DNA of 7,905 nt from contig PEXF01000042.1 in assembly GCA_002779205.1 (NCBI GenBank), forward strand, positions 1-7,905, read 5' to 3'. Positions 1-5,841 of the stretch are shown piece by piece (within the stretch, counting starts at the first letter, position 1; every line of letters begins with the position of its first letter). The notes under the pieces are model-generated. The model did not search any database and was not told the origin of the DNA. It was given only the letters and a program-made list of their open reading frames with translations. The translations under genes and the position numbers were made by a program. The stretch comes from Candidatus Hydromicrobium americanum. Lineage in GTDB: Bacteria; Actinomycetota; Humimicrobiia; Humimicrobiales; Humimicrobiaceae.

Positions 1-824
1 CTATATCTGATCCCTGCAGAGAATTATTTGATTTTGGTGCAAATGTTGTTTTTCCTGAAGATGATGTACCATTTTGTAAAGATTTTTTAATTAAAGAATA
101 TGTAGATATTAAAAAAGTTAAAGTGAAGGGTCCTTTAAAAAGCATGAGGATGTTGGATCGTATAAAGGCAGTAGAACTTTTTAATGGAAAAATAAAAGGT
201 TATTTTCCAATTTTAGGTTGGGTTGAAGGTGCACTTGCTGAACTTGCAGGTTTAAGGGGTATTAATGCTATGATGTTAGATTTTAATGATGATCCTGATT
301 TTGTCGTTGAATTGTTGGAATTATGTGTCGAACAGGAAATAAGATTTGCATTAGAGCAGATAAATGCAGGAGCTGATTTCATTGGTATTGGAGATGCAGT
401 GGCTTCACTAATTGGTCCTAAATACTACCGTAAGTTCGCACTACCTTATGAAAAAAGAATTGTAGAGGAAATACATAAAGCAGACTGTAAAGCCAAACTT
501 CATATTTGTGGAAATATTAGTGGAATACTTGATTATATTTGTGATACAGGTGCTGATATTATAGATATAGATTGGATGGTAGATTTTGGAACTGCAGTAA
601 AAAAGTTTGAAGGAAAATCATCAGCATGTGGTAATTTCAATCCTGTTTCCATTCTTCTTGAGGGGAGTGAGAAAGATATAGAAAATGCTGTAGTTAGTTG
701 TATTAATATAGGCAACAACACTACTTTTATTGCTGCTGGATGTGAAGTACCAAAAAATACTAGTAATGAAAACATACTTAGGGTTGATGAAATACTAAAG
801 AGATATTCTAATATATCTTGGTAA
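1..824 (+). CDS. Uroporphyrinogen decarboxylase family protein (MtaA/CmuA methyltransferase type), 5'-truncated
   Basis: The frame is open from base 3 to the TAA at 822-824, giving 273 residues. The family is usually about 340 long, so some 60-70 N-terminal residues lie outside the window. A GTG at 123 is not the start: residues before it (for example FPEDDVPF, about 20-27) already read like the family. Visible family features are GWVEGALAEL (about 72-81), a GDA...GPKYYRKFALPYEK block (about 130-150), and a probable zinc site made of H167 and C169 (HICGN) with C247 (AAGCEVP). An HxC...C zinc site is known from MtaA/CmuA/MtbA-type cobalamin methyltransferases. True HemE decarboxylase is unlikely because of this Cys set and the sugar-gene context. 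It lies 22 bp before the isomerase gene on the same strand, so they are probably co-transcribed. The role is inferred: methyl transfer between a corrinoid or other carrier and an unknown acceptor. The family call is firm; the substrate is unknown. Confidence 0.85.
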   Translation, partial: ISDPCRELFDFGANVVFPEDDVPFCKDFLIKEYVDIKKVKVKGPLKSMRMLDRIKAVELFNGKIKGYFPILGWVEGALAELAGLRGINAMMLDFNDDPDFVVELLELCVEQEIRFALEQINAGADFIGIGDAVASLIGPKYYRKFALPYEKRIVEEIHKADCKAKLHICGNISGILDYICDTGADIIDIDWMVDFGTAVKKFEGKSSACGNFNPVSILLEGSEKDIENAVVSCINIGNNTTFIAAGCEVPKNTSNENILRVDEILKRYSNISW

Positions 825-833
825 TATAAGGAT

Positions 834-838
834 GGGAG
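834..838 (+). promoter_or_regulatory. Ribosome binding site of the isomerase-like gene
   Basis: GGGAG (within GATGGGAG) sits 8 nt before the ATG at 847. It is the clearest Shine-Dalgarno in the window and fixes that start. Most other genes here have weak or no recognisable ribosome binding sites. Confidence 0.6.
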
Positions 839-846
839 TATAAATT

Positions 847-1953
847 ATGAAAGTCTTAAATACAAATTATCAGTCTAAGAGGCGATCCAGGCAAGAGCTA
901 ATCGAACACCTAAATAGTTTTAATCTTGATATCAAAATCTCTGTGGGTATATGGTATTTTACGCCAGTCGGTGGGAGATTTCATGAAGCATACGTAGATA
1001 ATAAAGATATTCCACAAAGACTAGAGATGGCAGCAGATATGGCAAAATATGGAGTGAAAGCAATTGAAGCTCATTACCCCTTAGAGGTAAATGAAGATAA
1101 TTATCACCTTTATAAAAAACTTGAACAGGAGACTGGAATCAGGCTACTTTCCTGTTATCCTTCAATATTTTATTCCAGGGAATATGAATTCGGTTCATTA
1201 TCAAACCCTTATGATAAATATAGAGACAAAGCGATTGAAATTTTAATAAATTGCCTAAAGTTTGTAAAAGATAAAGGTTTGCACCATGCCAGTATATGGC
1301 CAGGAATAGACGGTTATCTTTACTCATTAGGTACAAATTACTATGACATGTGGGATAGATTTGAAAATGCAGTAGCTTATGCTATGGATGAGGTCCCAGG
1401 AGTTCCAGTTGCTATAGAACCAAAACCATATGAGCCTGCTCCTAATAATATTTATAGAACTACTGCAGATGGACTATTAGCCTGTCATGATATTGAATCA
1501 AGATTAAAATCTGAAATTAACAAAGACCTCCTTAAAAAAGGTTATAGATTATTAGGAATGCAGCCAGAAATAGGGCATATCAGGATGGGGTTTGAAGATG
1601 CTCCTTACGCCTTTAGTAGAGTAACAAGAGAAGGCAGACTCTTTCATACTCACTGGAATAGTCAGCCTATGGGTAATTATGACCAGGATTTAAATGTTGG
1701 AGTTGTGGAATGGCAGCAGGCTGAAGCTTCACTATTTTCATTAAAAATGGTAGGTTATAATGAATATTTTGGAATAGATATAAATCCAGAAAGAATGCCG
1801 GTACAGAAAGCTATTGAAATAAATTCTACTGCATTAAATATTATGAATGAAAGAATCAGCAACCTGCCCAATGAAGAGATAGTAGAAGCATATTTTACCC
1901 CGGAAGATCACAGGGGAGATATAGAATTAATATTAGCAAAAAGAATGAAATAA
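847..1953 (+). CDS. Xylose isomerase-like TIM-barrel sugar isomerase
   Basis: An intact 368-residue protein. It contains IEPKPYEP at 190-197, which fits the classic xylose isomerase signature [LI]EPKPxxP with metal ligand E191. WPGIDGY (151-157) corresponds to the FWGGREGY block of xylose isomerases. Further likely metal or substrate ligands are E241 and H244 (PEIGH), H267/H269 and N271, D279/D281, and D311 (GIDINPERM). The second family signature, with its catalytic His-Asp (FHDxD), is not found: the equivalent area reads EAHYPLEV (74-81). The protein is also shorter than ordinary xylose isomerases (about 390-440). It is therefore a divergent aldose-ketose isomerase (or epimerase) of the xylose isomerase-like superfamily. 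The xylulokinase remnant 26 bp downstream points to a pentose or related sugar. The start is supported by GGGAG at 834-838. The preceding methyltransferase-like gene ends 22 bp upstream, so an operon is likely. The fold is confident; the substrate is uncertain. Confidence 0.85.
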   Translation: MKVLNTNYQSKRRSRQELIEHLNSFNLDIKISVGIWYFTPVGGRFHEAYVDNKDIPQRLEMAADMAKYGVKAIEAHYPLEVNEDNYHLYKKLEQETGIRLLSCYPSIFYSREYEFGSLSNPYDKYRDKAIEILINCLKFVKDKGLHHASIWPGIDGYLYSLGTNYYDMWDRFENAVAYAMDEVPGVPVAIEPKPYEPAPNNIYRTTADGLLACHDIESRLKSEINKDLLKKGYRLLGMQPEIGHIRMGFEDAPYAFSRVTREGRLFHTHWNSQPMGNYDQDLNVGVVEWQQAEASLFSLKMVGYNEYFGIDINPERMPVQKAIEINSTALNIMNERISNLPNEEIVEAYFTPEDHRGDIELILAKRMK

Positions 1954-1979
1954 TATAAAAAGTAACTATATTAAAAGTT

Positions 1980-3278
1980 ATGAGATTTCTTTTAGGCCTT
2001 GATGTAGGAACAACTTCAACAAGGACTGTAATAATAGATGAAAATAGTAAACCAGTAGCTTCAAGTACAAGTAATTACAAACTAATAACTCCAAAACCTG
2101 GCTGGGCTGAGCAAATTCCAGATGATTGGTGGATCGCTTCAATAAAAACCATAAAGGATGTTATAAAAAAATCAAATATTTCTGCTGAAAATATTGCCTG
2201 TGTCGGATTATCAGGACAGATGTATGGAAGTGTTTTTTTAGATAATGGTGGAAATGTAATTAGACCTGCAATACTCTGGTGTGATCAGAGAACTTTCAAA
2301 CAATGCGAAACTATATATAAAATATTTGGTTATTATGGTTTCATAAAGCTATCATACAACAGAGCTCTTCCTGTGAATCTAATGTAATATCTTCAAGAGT
2401 TAACAGGGAAGCCTCTAACCTTACATGATTAGCTCAAGGTACTCCCATAGTTGGGGGTGGTAGTGACAATGCTGCTGGAGCAGTAGGCTCTGGTATTGTA
2501 AAAAGTGGCCTTATTTCAGATTCAATAGGAACTTCAGGTTGTATTTTATTTGCACATAGCGATATGCCTTTATATGATCCTTTATATGATCCTCAGGGCA
2601 GGGTACATTCTTTCTGTCATGCTGTAGCTGGCAAGTGGCATCTTACAGGGGTAACACTTTCAGCTGCTGGGTCCCTTAAATGGTATTTTGATGAATTTGG
2701 ACCAACCCCAAAGAAATATCCAGGAGCTACCCTGATACAGAAGGATATGACCTGTTAAATAAGCAAGTAGAGAGTACCGGCTGGATCAGATGGACTTATA
2801 TTTTACCATATTTATCAGGAGAGAGAATACCCCATGCCGATCCATATGCAAGAGGTGTATTTTTTGGTATTTCTTATCTGCACAGACCAGACCGTTTTGT
2901 TAGATCAATTATAGAAGGAGTAGCATTTAGCCAGCTGGATTGTCTGTCTATAATGAGAGAATTAAATATAACTTCGAATAAAATAATATTATTTGGTAGT
3001 GGAGCAAGAAGTAGTATCTGGAGGCAGATTATAGCAGATATTCTAAACTTAAAGGTTGTTACTTTAAATGTTGAGAAGGCCTAGCTTATGGGGCAGCCCT
3101 ACTTGCTGGAGTTGGAAGTGGGATATATAGTAGTGTAGAGGAGGCATGCAGTAAGACGATAAGGGAAGATTTACAGATTGATTCAATAAAAGAAAATGTA
3201 GAAAGATATATGAAAATATATGAGATATATAAATCTCTTTATGTGGATTTAAAGGATGATTTTAAAAACTATAAATGA
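1980..3278 (+). pseudogene. xylB: Xylulokinase (FGGY kinase) pseudogene, multiply disrupted
   Basis: The N-terminal piece from ATG 1980 reads as XylB (GLDVGTTSTRT; PKPGWAEQIPDDWW; GLSGQMYG; AILWCDQRT) up to NRALP at about 2370. About 80-100 codons expected next (FTAPKLLW... LLPKDYLRLRLTGE) are missing, and sequence resumes in another frame with CESNVISSRVN. A TGA at 2426-2428 stands where TG(L) is expected (gga to tga). The next piece has GTPIVGGGSDNAAGAVG with the catalytic Asp, and SFCHAVAGKWHL. A one-base loss near 2700-2715 shifts the frame to YDLLNK...LPYLSGERIPHADP...GSGARSSIWRQ. Another one-base loss at about 3073-3079 (EEG written as EKA then TAG) shifts to GLAYGAALLAGVGSG, ending at TGA 3276. 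The intact gene would phosphorylate D-xylulose in the cytoplasm. With a deletion, a stop and two frameshifts, no functional kinase can be made. It follows the isomerase-like gene by 26 bp and overlaps dut by 4 bp. Confidence 0.93.
2567..2593 (+). repeat. 12-bp tandem duplication inside the xylB pseudogene
   Basis: The unit CCTTTATATGAT occurs twice back to back and is followed by CCT. It encodes an in-frame duplication PLYD-PLYD-P where XylB proteins normally have one P-x-x-DP before the GRVHSFCH block. It is probably a replication-slippage product. It does not by itself break the frame. Confidence 0.85.
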
Positions 3279-3728
3279 AATCTATTAATAACATAATTGA
3301 AATAAAAGTTGAGCTGCTTGACAGATCTATTCCAAAACCAAAAGTATGCTCATGAAGGAGATGCAGGGCTAGATTTATACAGTTCTATAAATTGCGAATT
3401 AAGACCATTTGAAAGAAAAAAGATACCTACAGGAATTAAAATCTCCATACCAAAAGGTTATGCTGGTTTTATTCAGCCTAAATCAGGGCTTGCTATAAAA
3501 AATGGCATAAGTGTGGTAAATACTCCGGGCCTTATTGATTCCGGATATAGAGGAGAGGTTTGCGCTATCCTTATAAATCTTGATCCAAAAAATACTTTTA
3601 AAATAAAAAAAGGTGACAAAATATGCCAGCTTGTAATCCATAAAGTTGAAGAAGTTAAGTTAGAAATAGTTGAAGATTTAGGCAAAACCAGCAGGGGAGA
3701 AGGCGGATTCGGAAGTACCGGTAAATAG
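3275..3728 (+). CDS. dut: dUTP diphosphatase (dUTPase), N-terminal frameshift
   Basis: Hydrolyses dUTP to dUMP and pyrophosphate, supplying the dTMP precursor and keeping uracil out of DNA. All five trimeric dUTPase motifs are present: GDAGLDLY, PKSGLA, GLIDSGYRGEV, KICQLVIHKVE and RGEGGFGSTGK. The natural N-terminus starts at ATG 3275, giving MKSINNIIEIKVELLDRS then IPKPK, a typical dUTPase first strand. This runs into TGA at 3353 because of one extra base in the A-rich stretch 3334-3343 (AAAACCAAAA). Removing one A gives PKPKYAHEGDAG in frame. The conserved body is open from about 3309 (TTG) to TAG 3726-3728 (139 residues), but its first dozen residues in that frame are non-homologous, so the TTG is probably not the native start. 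The ATG overlaps the xylB stop (ATGA), suggesting former translational coupling. Either dut is damaged here or the base is a sequencing or assembly error. Confidence 0.85.
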
Positions 3729-3800
3729 AACCTCACTAATTAATAACAACACTTTTAATATAGAATCTTCAAAAGCTGAAATTTTTGCAGGAGTTTTTAT

Positions 3801-3820
3801 GTAATATTATAAAATATTAC
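3801..3820. other. AT-rich perfect hairpin between convergent genes
   Basis: GTAATATT-ATAA-AATATTAC forms a perfect 8-bp stem with a 4-nt loop, between the dut stop and the stop of the minus-strand acetyltransferase. It has no G:C-rich stem and no clear T-tract on either side, so it is at best a weak bidirectional terminator. The rest of 3729-3900 shows nothing recognisable. Confidence 0.35.
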
Positions 3821-3900
3821 AACTTCCGATAATGTATATTATGTAAACTTGATTAGCTTCTAACAATATTGATTAATATTTATTTTAATATGATGATTTA

Positions 3901-4458
3901 TTAAAATGATTTAATTACTTTGGCTGGACTCCCCGCTACCAGACAATTATCAGGAAAGGATTCTAAAATTAATGAGTGTGCCCCAATAGTAGTATTGTTT
4001 CCAATTTTTACCGGTCCTAATACTGTAACATTAGTATATAGAATTACATTATCTCCGATTTCTGGATAACCTGGCTCACCATGATGAAATATAGAATGAC
4101 CAAGACCGCCTATAGTAACATTAGAAAAGATACTTACATTATTTCCAATCTTTACTCCCCTACCGATAACAACACCTGCAGGATGCCATAATCTACATCC
4201 AGAACCGATTTCAGCGCCAGGATCGATTTCTGATCCATTAAAGAAAAAGTTTAACCTGCTGCAGAACTCTGCTAAAAGCCTTAATTTTAATTTATAAAGT
4301 TTACGATAAAACCTGTAAAAAATTAAAGCCTGAACTCCGGGCTTAACCAGTATTATTCTGACAGCTCCCCAGATGGTTGGTCTTCCCTTAATTGTTCCAT
4401 ACCTGCTGAACAGGTTTCTTATATCACCTTTTAAATTACCATTAACTTTACCAGTCAT
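3901..4458 (-). CDS. Serine acetyltransferase-like hexapeptide-repeat acetyltransferase
   Basis: The start chosen is ATG at 4458 (185 residues). A TTG at 4497 would add 13 residues but overlaps a transposon scar. The N-terminal part has PGVQALIFYRFYRKLY, like the end of the helical domain of CysE-type serine acetyltransferases. Next comes GSEIDPGAEIGSG and a run of hexapeptide turns (VVIGRGVKIGNNVSIF, VTIGG, PEIGDNVILYTNVTVLGPVKIGNNTTIGAHS) ending in AGSPAKVI, a left-handed beta-helix using acetyl-CoA. The active-site His is probably the one in LWHPAGVVIG. The Asp normally before it (DHG in CysE) is Trp, and the second CysE His (KRHP) is not seen: the spot reads GEPGYPEIGDN. The acceptor may therefore be serine, but also a sugar or polysaccharide precursor as in WcaB- or EpsC-like enzymes. 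No cysK is adjacent. No strong ribosome binding site is visible. Confidence 0.8.
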   Translation of the reverse strand: MTGKVNGNLKGDIRNLFSRYGTIKGRPTIWGAVRIILVKPGVQALIFYRFYRKLYKLKLRLLAEFCSRLNFFFNGSEIDPGAEIGSGCRLWHPAGVVIGRGVKIGNNVSIFSNVTIGGLGHSIFHHGEPGYPEIGDNVILYTNVTVLGPVKIGNNTTIGAHSLILESFPDNCLVAGSPAKVIKSF

Positions 4459-4490
4459 TTTTATATATAATAAGGATATTTTTTGACATG

Positions 4491-4513
4491 CTCTCAATCC
4501 TGAAGGACGAGAG
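4491..4513 (-). other. Imperfect hairpin at the tnpB stop, candidate transposon right end
   Basis: Minus strand CTCTCGTCCT-TC-AGGATTGAGAG pairs as a 10-bp stem with one bulge and one G:T, and is followed by GCATGTCA. IS605-family right ends commonly carry a hairpin just after or over the tnpB stop. The exact element boundary is not determined. Confidence 0.45.
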
Positions 4514-4640
4514 ATTCCTGCTTCACAGTGATTCCTAACGGATTCACTCCACAGGCTGAAACGGTATGCCCTACCGTCATTGACAATCTTATATCTCCTT
4601 CCTTAAGACAGGAGAGTCTTATGGCTGATTTCGATAATTT
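4494..4640 (-). pseudogene. Decayed 3' end of an IS605-type tnpB (transposon scar)
   Basis: On the minus strand an open frame ends at TGA 4496-4494 and reads ...GDIRLSMTVGHTVSACG, then a short linker with VKQES, then the stop. The ACG motif followed about ten residues later by VKQE(A/S) near the terminus is what I recognise from C-termini of IS200/IS605 OrfB (TnpB) proteins. No upstream RuvC or zinc-finger part is present, so only the last 45 or so codons survive. The frame stays open upstream to about 4690, but that part does not look like TnpB. A hairpin overlaps the stop. The scar sits directly before the acetyltransferase gene and after the nuclease-like gene. The upstream limit is approximate and the assignment rests on a short motif. 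Confidence 0.5.
4561..4577. other. Perfect 6-bp stem hairpin within the tnpB scar
   Basis: ACGGTA-TGCCC-TACCGT is a perfect inverted repeat lying in the region coding for TVGHTV. It could be part of an omega-RNA-like structure, which in TnpB systems overlaps the 3' end of tnpB, or may be incidental. Confidence 0.4.
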
Positions 4641-4658
4641 TAATATAGAAAAATATAG

Positions 4659-4677
4659 AAAGTTACTCAGGAACTTT
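4659..4677 (-). terminator. Possible weak terminator hairpin after the nuclease-like gene
   Basis: AAAGTT-ACTCAGG-AACTTT forms a perfect 6-bp stem about 22 nt past the nuclease-like gene's stop on the minus strand. It is followed on that strand by CTATATTTTTC, a loose T-run. It might instead mark the far side of the transposon scar. Confidence 0.3.
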
Positions 4678-4699
4678 ATACTTCTAAAAAAGAAAGTTT

Positions 4700-5092
4700 T
4701 TATTTATTTAAATACTTAAATAATAAGCTAATATAATCTTTTTTATAAAATAATTTTATATTTATATCCGGATACAATTCTTTTAACTTTTTTATCTTAT
4801 AATTTTTCTTTGTAACTAATTTCTGATTAAGAGTTGTGAGTTCTATATACAAATCTAAATCAGGCAGATAAAAATCTGGAGTAAAGCTAACCGTAGGATT
4901 ACCTTTCCTGTCAAAACGTAGTGTAAAAGTTTTAGGTTCATATTCCCATTTTATTCTATAGAAATCTAATATCTTAGAAAATTCTTTTTCACTATTATGT
5001 GCAAATTTTATATTCTCAGCATTTTTAAATTTTTTATTAAGCCTATTATTCTTATTTAAATTTTCTCTTATTTCCAATAAATTTTTAACCAT
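4700..5092 (-). CDS. Small PD-(D/E)XK-like nuclease-fold protein, function unknown
   Basis: A 130-residue protein starting at ATG 5092. A GGAGGT at 5112-5107 lies 14 nt upstream, a rather long spacing. The order of conserved-looking elements is a Lys/Asn-rich N-terminus (1-30), SEKEF (34-38) with an acidic residue, WEYEP (49-53), TPDFYLPDLDLYIELTT (71-87), and a Lys-rich helix followed by IKLFYKKDY (112-120). PD(x10)ExT with an upstream Glu is the layout of PD-(D/E)XK enzymes. The usual Lys of ExK is Thr86, and nearby Lys91, Lys95 or Lys96 could substitute. From memory, similar small proteins (TPDFYLP...E.TT..Q.LVTKKNRK) sit beside hpt or regulator genes in Actinomycetota, but I cannot verify this. 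It follows the MerR gene by 23 bp, so it is probably in its transcript. No signal peptide or membrane segment is visible. Confidence 0.7.
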   Translation of the reverse strand: MVKNLLEIRENLNKNNRLNKKFKNAENIKFAHNSEKEFSKILDFYRIKWEYEPKTFTLRFDRKGNPTVSFTPDFYLPDLDLYIELTTLNQKLVTKKNYKIKKLKELYPDINIKLFYKKDYISLLFKYLNK

Positions 5093-5115
5093 AGAGTTTT
5101 AAAATCAACCTCCAA

Positions 5116-5619
5116 TTATTCATATATTATAATTTCTTTAACTTTTTCGGCAGTTACATCTTTTTTATTATTTTTAATTAAATATCTTTCTATATCCCCG
5201 TTTAGATCAGAGTACACTTTCCCCAGAGCGATTCCAAAAACACCCTGGCCGCTCTTCAATGTATCTATTATTGCTTTATCAGAATTACAAGCATAAACAG
5301 TATTCCCATCAGATATCAGTGTTACTTTTAAAAACCCATCGTCACTGCTGTTATTGCTATCACCATACTGTTCAAGATATCTTTTTGTTTTTCTTAGTTT
5401 TTGTAAGCTTATTCCGGCTTCCATTAATTTTTTAATAACCTTTAATTTCATTAAATCATTAAAACTATACATCCTTCTGGTTCCATAACCACCTGCTTTA
5501 TTTATAGAAGGCTTTATAAAATCAGTCCTATCATAATAATCAAGCTGCTTGTAGGTAATCCCGATTATCTTACAAACTTCTTTAGAACTATAAAATTTTT
5601 TTATTATGCCACTTTTCAT
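5116..5619 (-). CDS. MerR-type transcriptional regulator (Rv1830-like)
   Basis: A 167-residue protein starting at ATG 5619, with no clear ribosome binding site. Residues 10-52 form a MerR winged helix-turn-helix: YSSKEVCKIIGITYKQLDYYDRTDFIKPS, then GGYGTRRMYSFNDL. The helix after it (LKVIKKLMEAGISLQKLRK, 59-77) is the usual MerR linker. The C-terminal half has TLISDGNTVYACNS (100-113) and SGQGVFGIALGKV (123-135). This combination is characteristic of the actinobacterial regulator encoded just downstream of DUF151 (Rv1830 in mycobacteria), not of metal-sensing MerR proteins, and no Cys metal site is apparent. Here it also follows DUF151, but with a 222-bp gap holding its own promoter and a double palindromic operator 33-64 bp before the start, so it probably controls its own expression. 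The nuclease-like gene 23 bp downstream likely shares the transcript. Confidence 0.9.
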   Translation of the reverse strand: MKSGIIKKFYSSKEVCKIIGITYKQLDYYDRTDFIKPSINKAGGYGTRRMYSFNDLMKLKVIKKLMEAGISLQKLRKTKRYLEQYGDSNNSSDDGFLKVTLISDGNTVYACNSDKAIIDTLKSGQGVFGIALGKVYSDLNGDIERYLIKNNKKDVTAEKVKEIIIYE

Positions 5620-5651
5620 ATTAAACTATATATTTACCATGTTATAATTTT

Positions 5652-5683
5652 AATTACATCATTGTAATTACATTAGTGTAATT
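5652..5683. promoter_or_regulatory. Tandem double-palindrome operator upstream of the MerR gene
   Basis: Two identical-arm palindromes overlap: AATTACA-TCAT-TGTAATT (5652-5669) and AATTACA-TTAG-TGTAATT (5666-5683), sharing the central AATT. The arms are perfect, the spacers differ, and the period is 14 bp. The array covers the predicted -10 and start point of the MerR gene promoter, the expected position for autorepression. The binder is inferred, most simply the MerR protein itself. Confidence 0.7.
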
Positions 5684-5709
5684 TTAAGATTTAAGCTTAT
5701 TAAAGTCAA
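5681..5709 (-). promoter_or_regulatory. Sigma70-type promoter of the MerR gene
   Basis: On the minus strand TTGACT (5709-5704), a 17-nt spacer, and TAAAAT (5686-5681) give a near-consensus promoter about 62 nt before ATG 5619. The -10 overlaps the edge of the double palindrome, so a bound repressor would block polymerase. Confidence 0.65.
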
Positions 5710-5791
5710 TAGAAAAAAACAATACAGTAAGCATATATACGGCAGGATATAGGTTACATAGATGGTTTATTAATTATTACTATTACTAAAA

Positions 5792-5829
5792 GATCTTTTT
5801 TAATAAAAAGTTTGTCTGGGAAAAAGATC
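5792..5829 (-). terminator. Possible terminator after the DUF151 gene
   Basis: GATCTTTTT and AAAAAGATC form a 9-bp stem with a 20-nt loop, starting 12 nt after the DUF151 stop on the minus strand and followed by TTTTAG. The stem is AT-rich and the loop long, so it is weak, but its place between DUF151 and the separately promoted MerR gene fits a terminator. Confidence 0.35.
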
Positions 5830-5841
5830 ATTTATTAGTAT

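Noticed and set aside
123..824. GTG at 123 as the start of the URO-D family gene
   Set aside because: The frame is open to the left edge and residues before the GTG match the family, so the gene is truncated by the window.
2564..2758. Separate 64-residue ORF
   Set aside because: It is an in-frame middle segment of the xylulokinase pseudogene (SFCHAVAGKWHL...LSAAGSLKW), not a gene.
3334..3346. Programmed ribosomal frameshift in dut
   Set aside because: The needed shift is +1, the site lacks a recognised slippery heptamer or a stop-associated signal, and dUTPases are not known to need one. A single-base error or lesion is simpler.
3309..3728. TTG at 3309 as the native dUTPase start
   Set aside because: The first dozen residues in this frame are not dUTPase-like, while the other frame from ATG 3275 gives the correct N-terminus, so a frameshift explains it better.
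4459..4497. TTG 4497 start adding 13 residues to the acetyltransferase
   Set aside because: It overlaps the tnpB-scar stop, has no spaced ribosome binding site, and the extra residues are not family-like. ATG 4458 was preferred.
4528..4719. Plus-strand 63-residue ORF
   Set aside because: It runs antisense through the tnpB scar and the end of the nuclease-like gene, with no ribosome binding site and no recognisable domain.
5652..5683. CRISPR or other direct-repeat array
   Set aside because: Only two short palindromic units with 4-nt spacers are present. Position over a promoter fits an operator, and no CRISPR array or cas gene is seen in the window.
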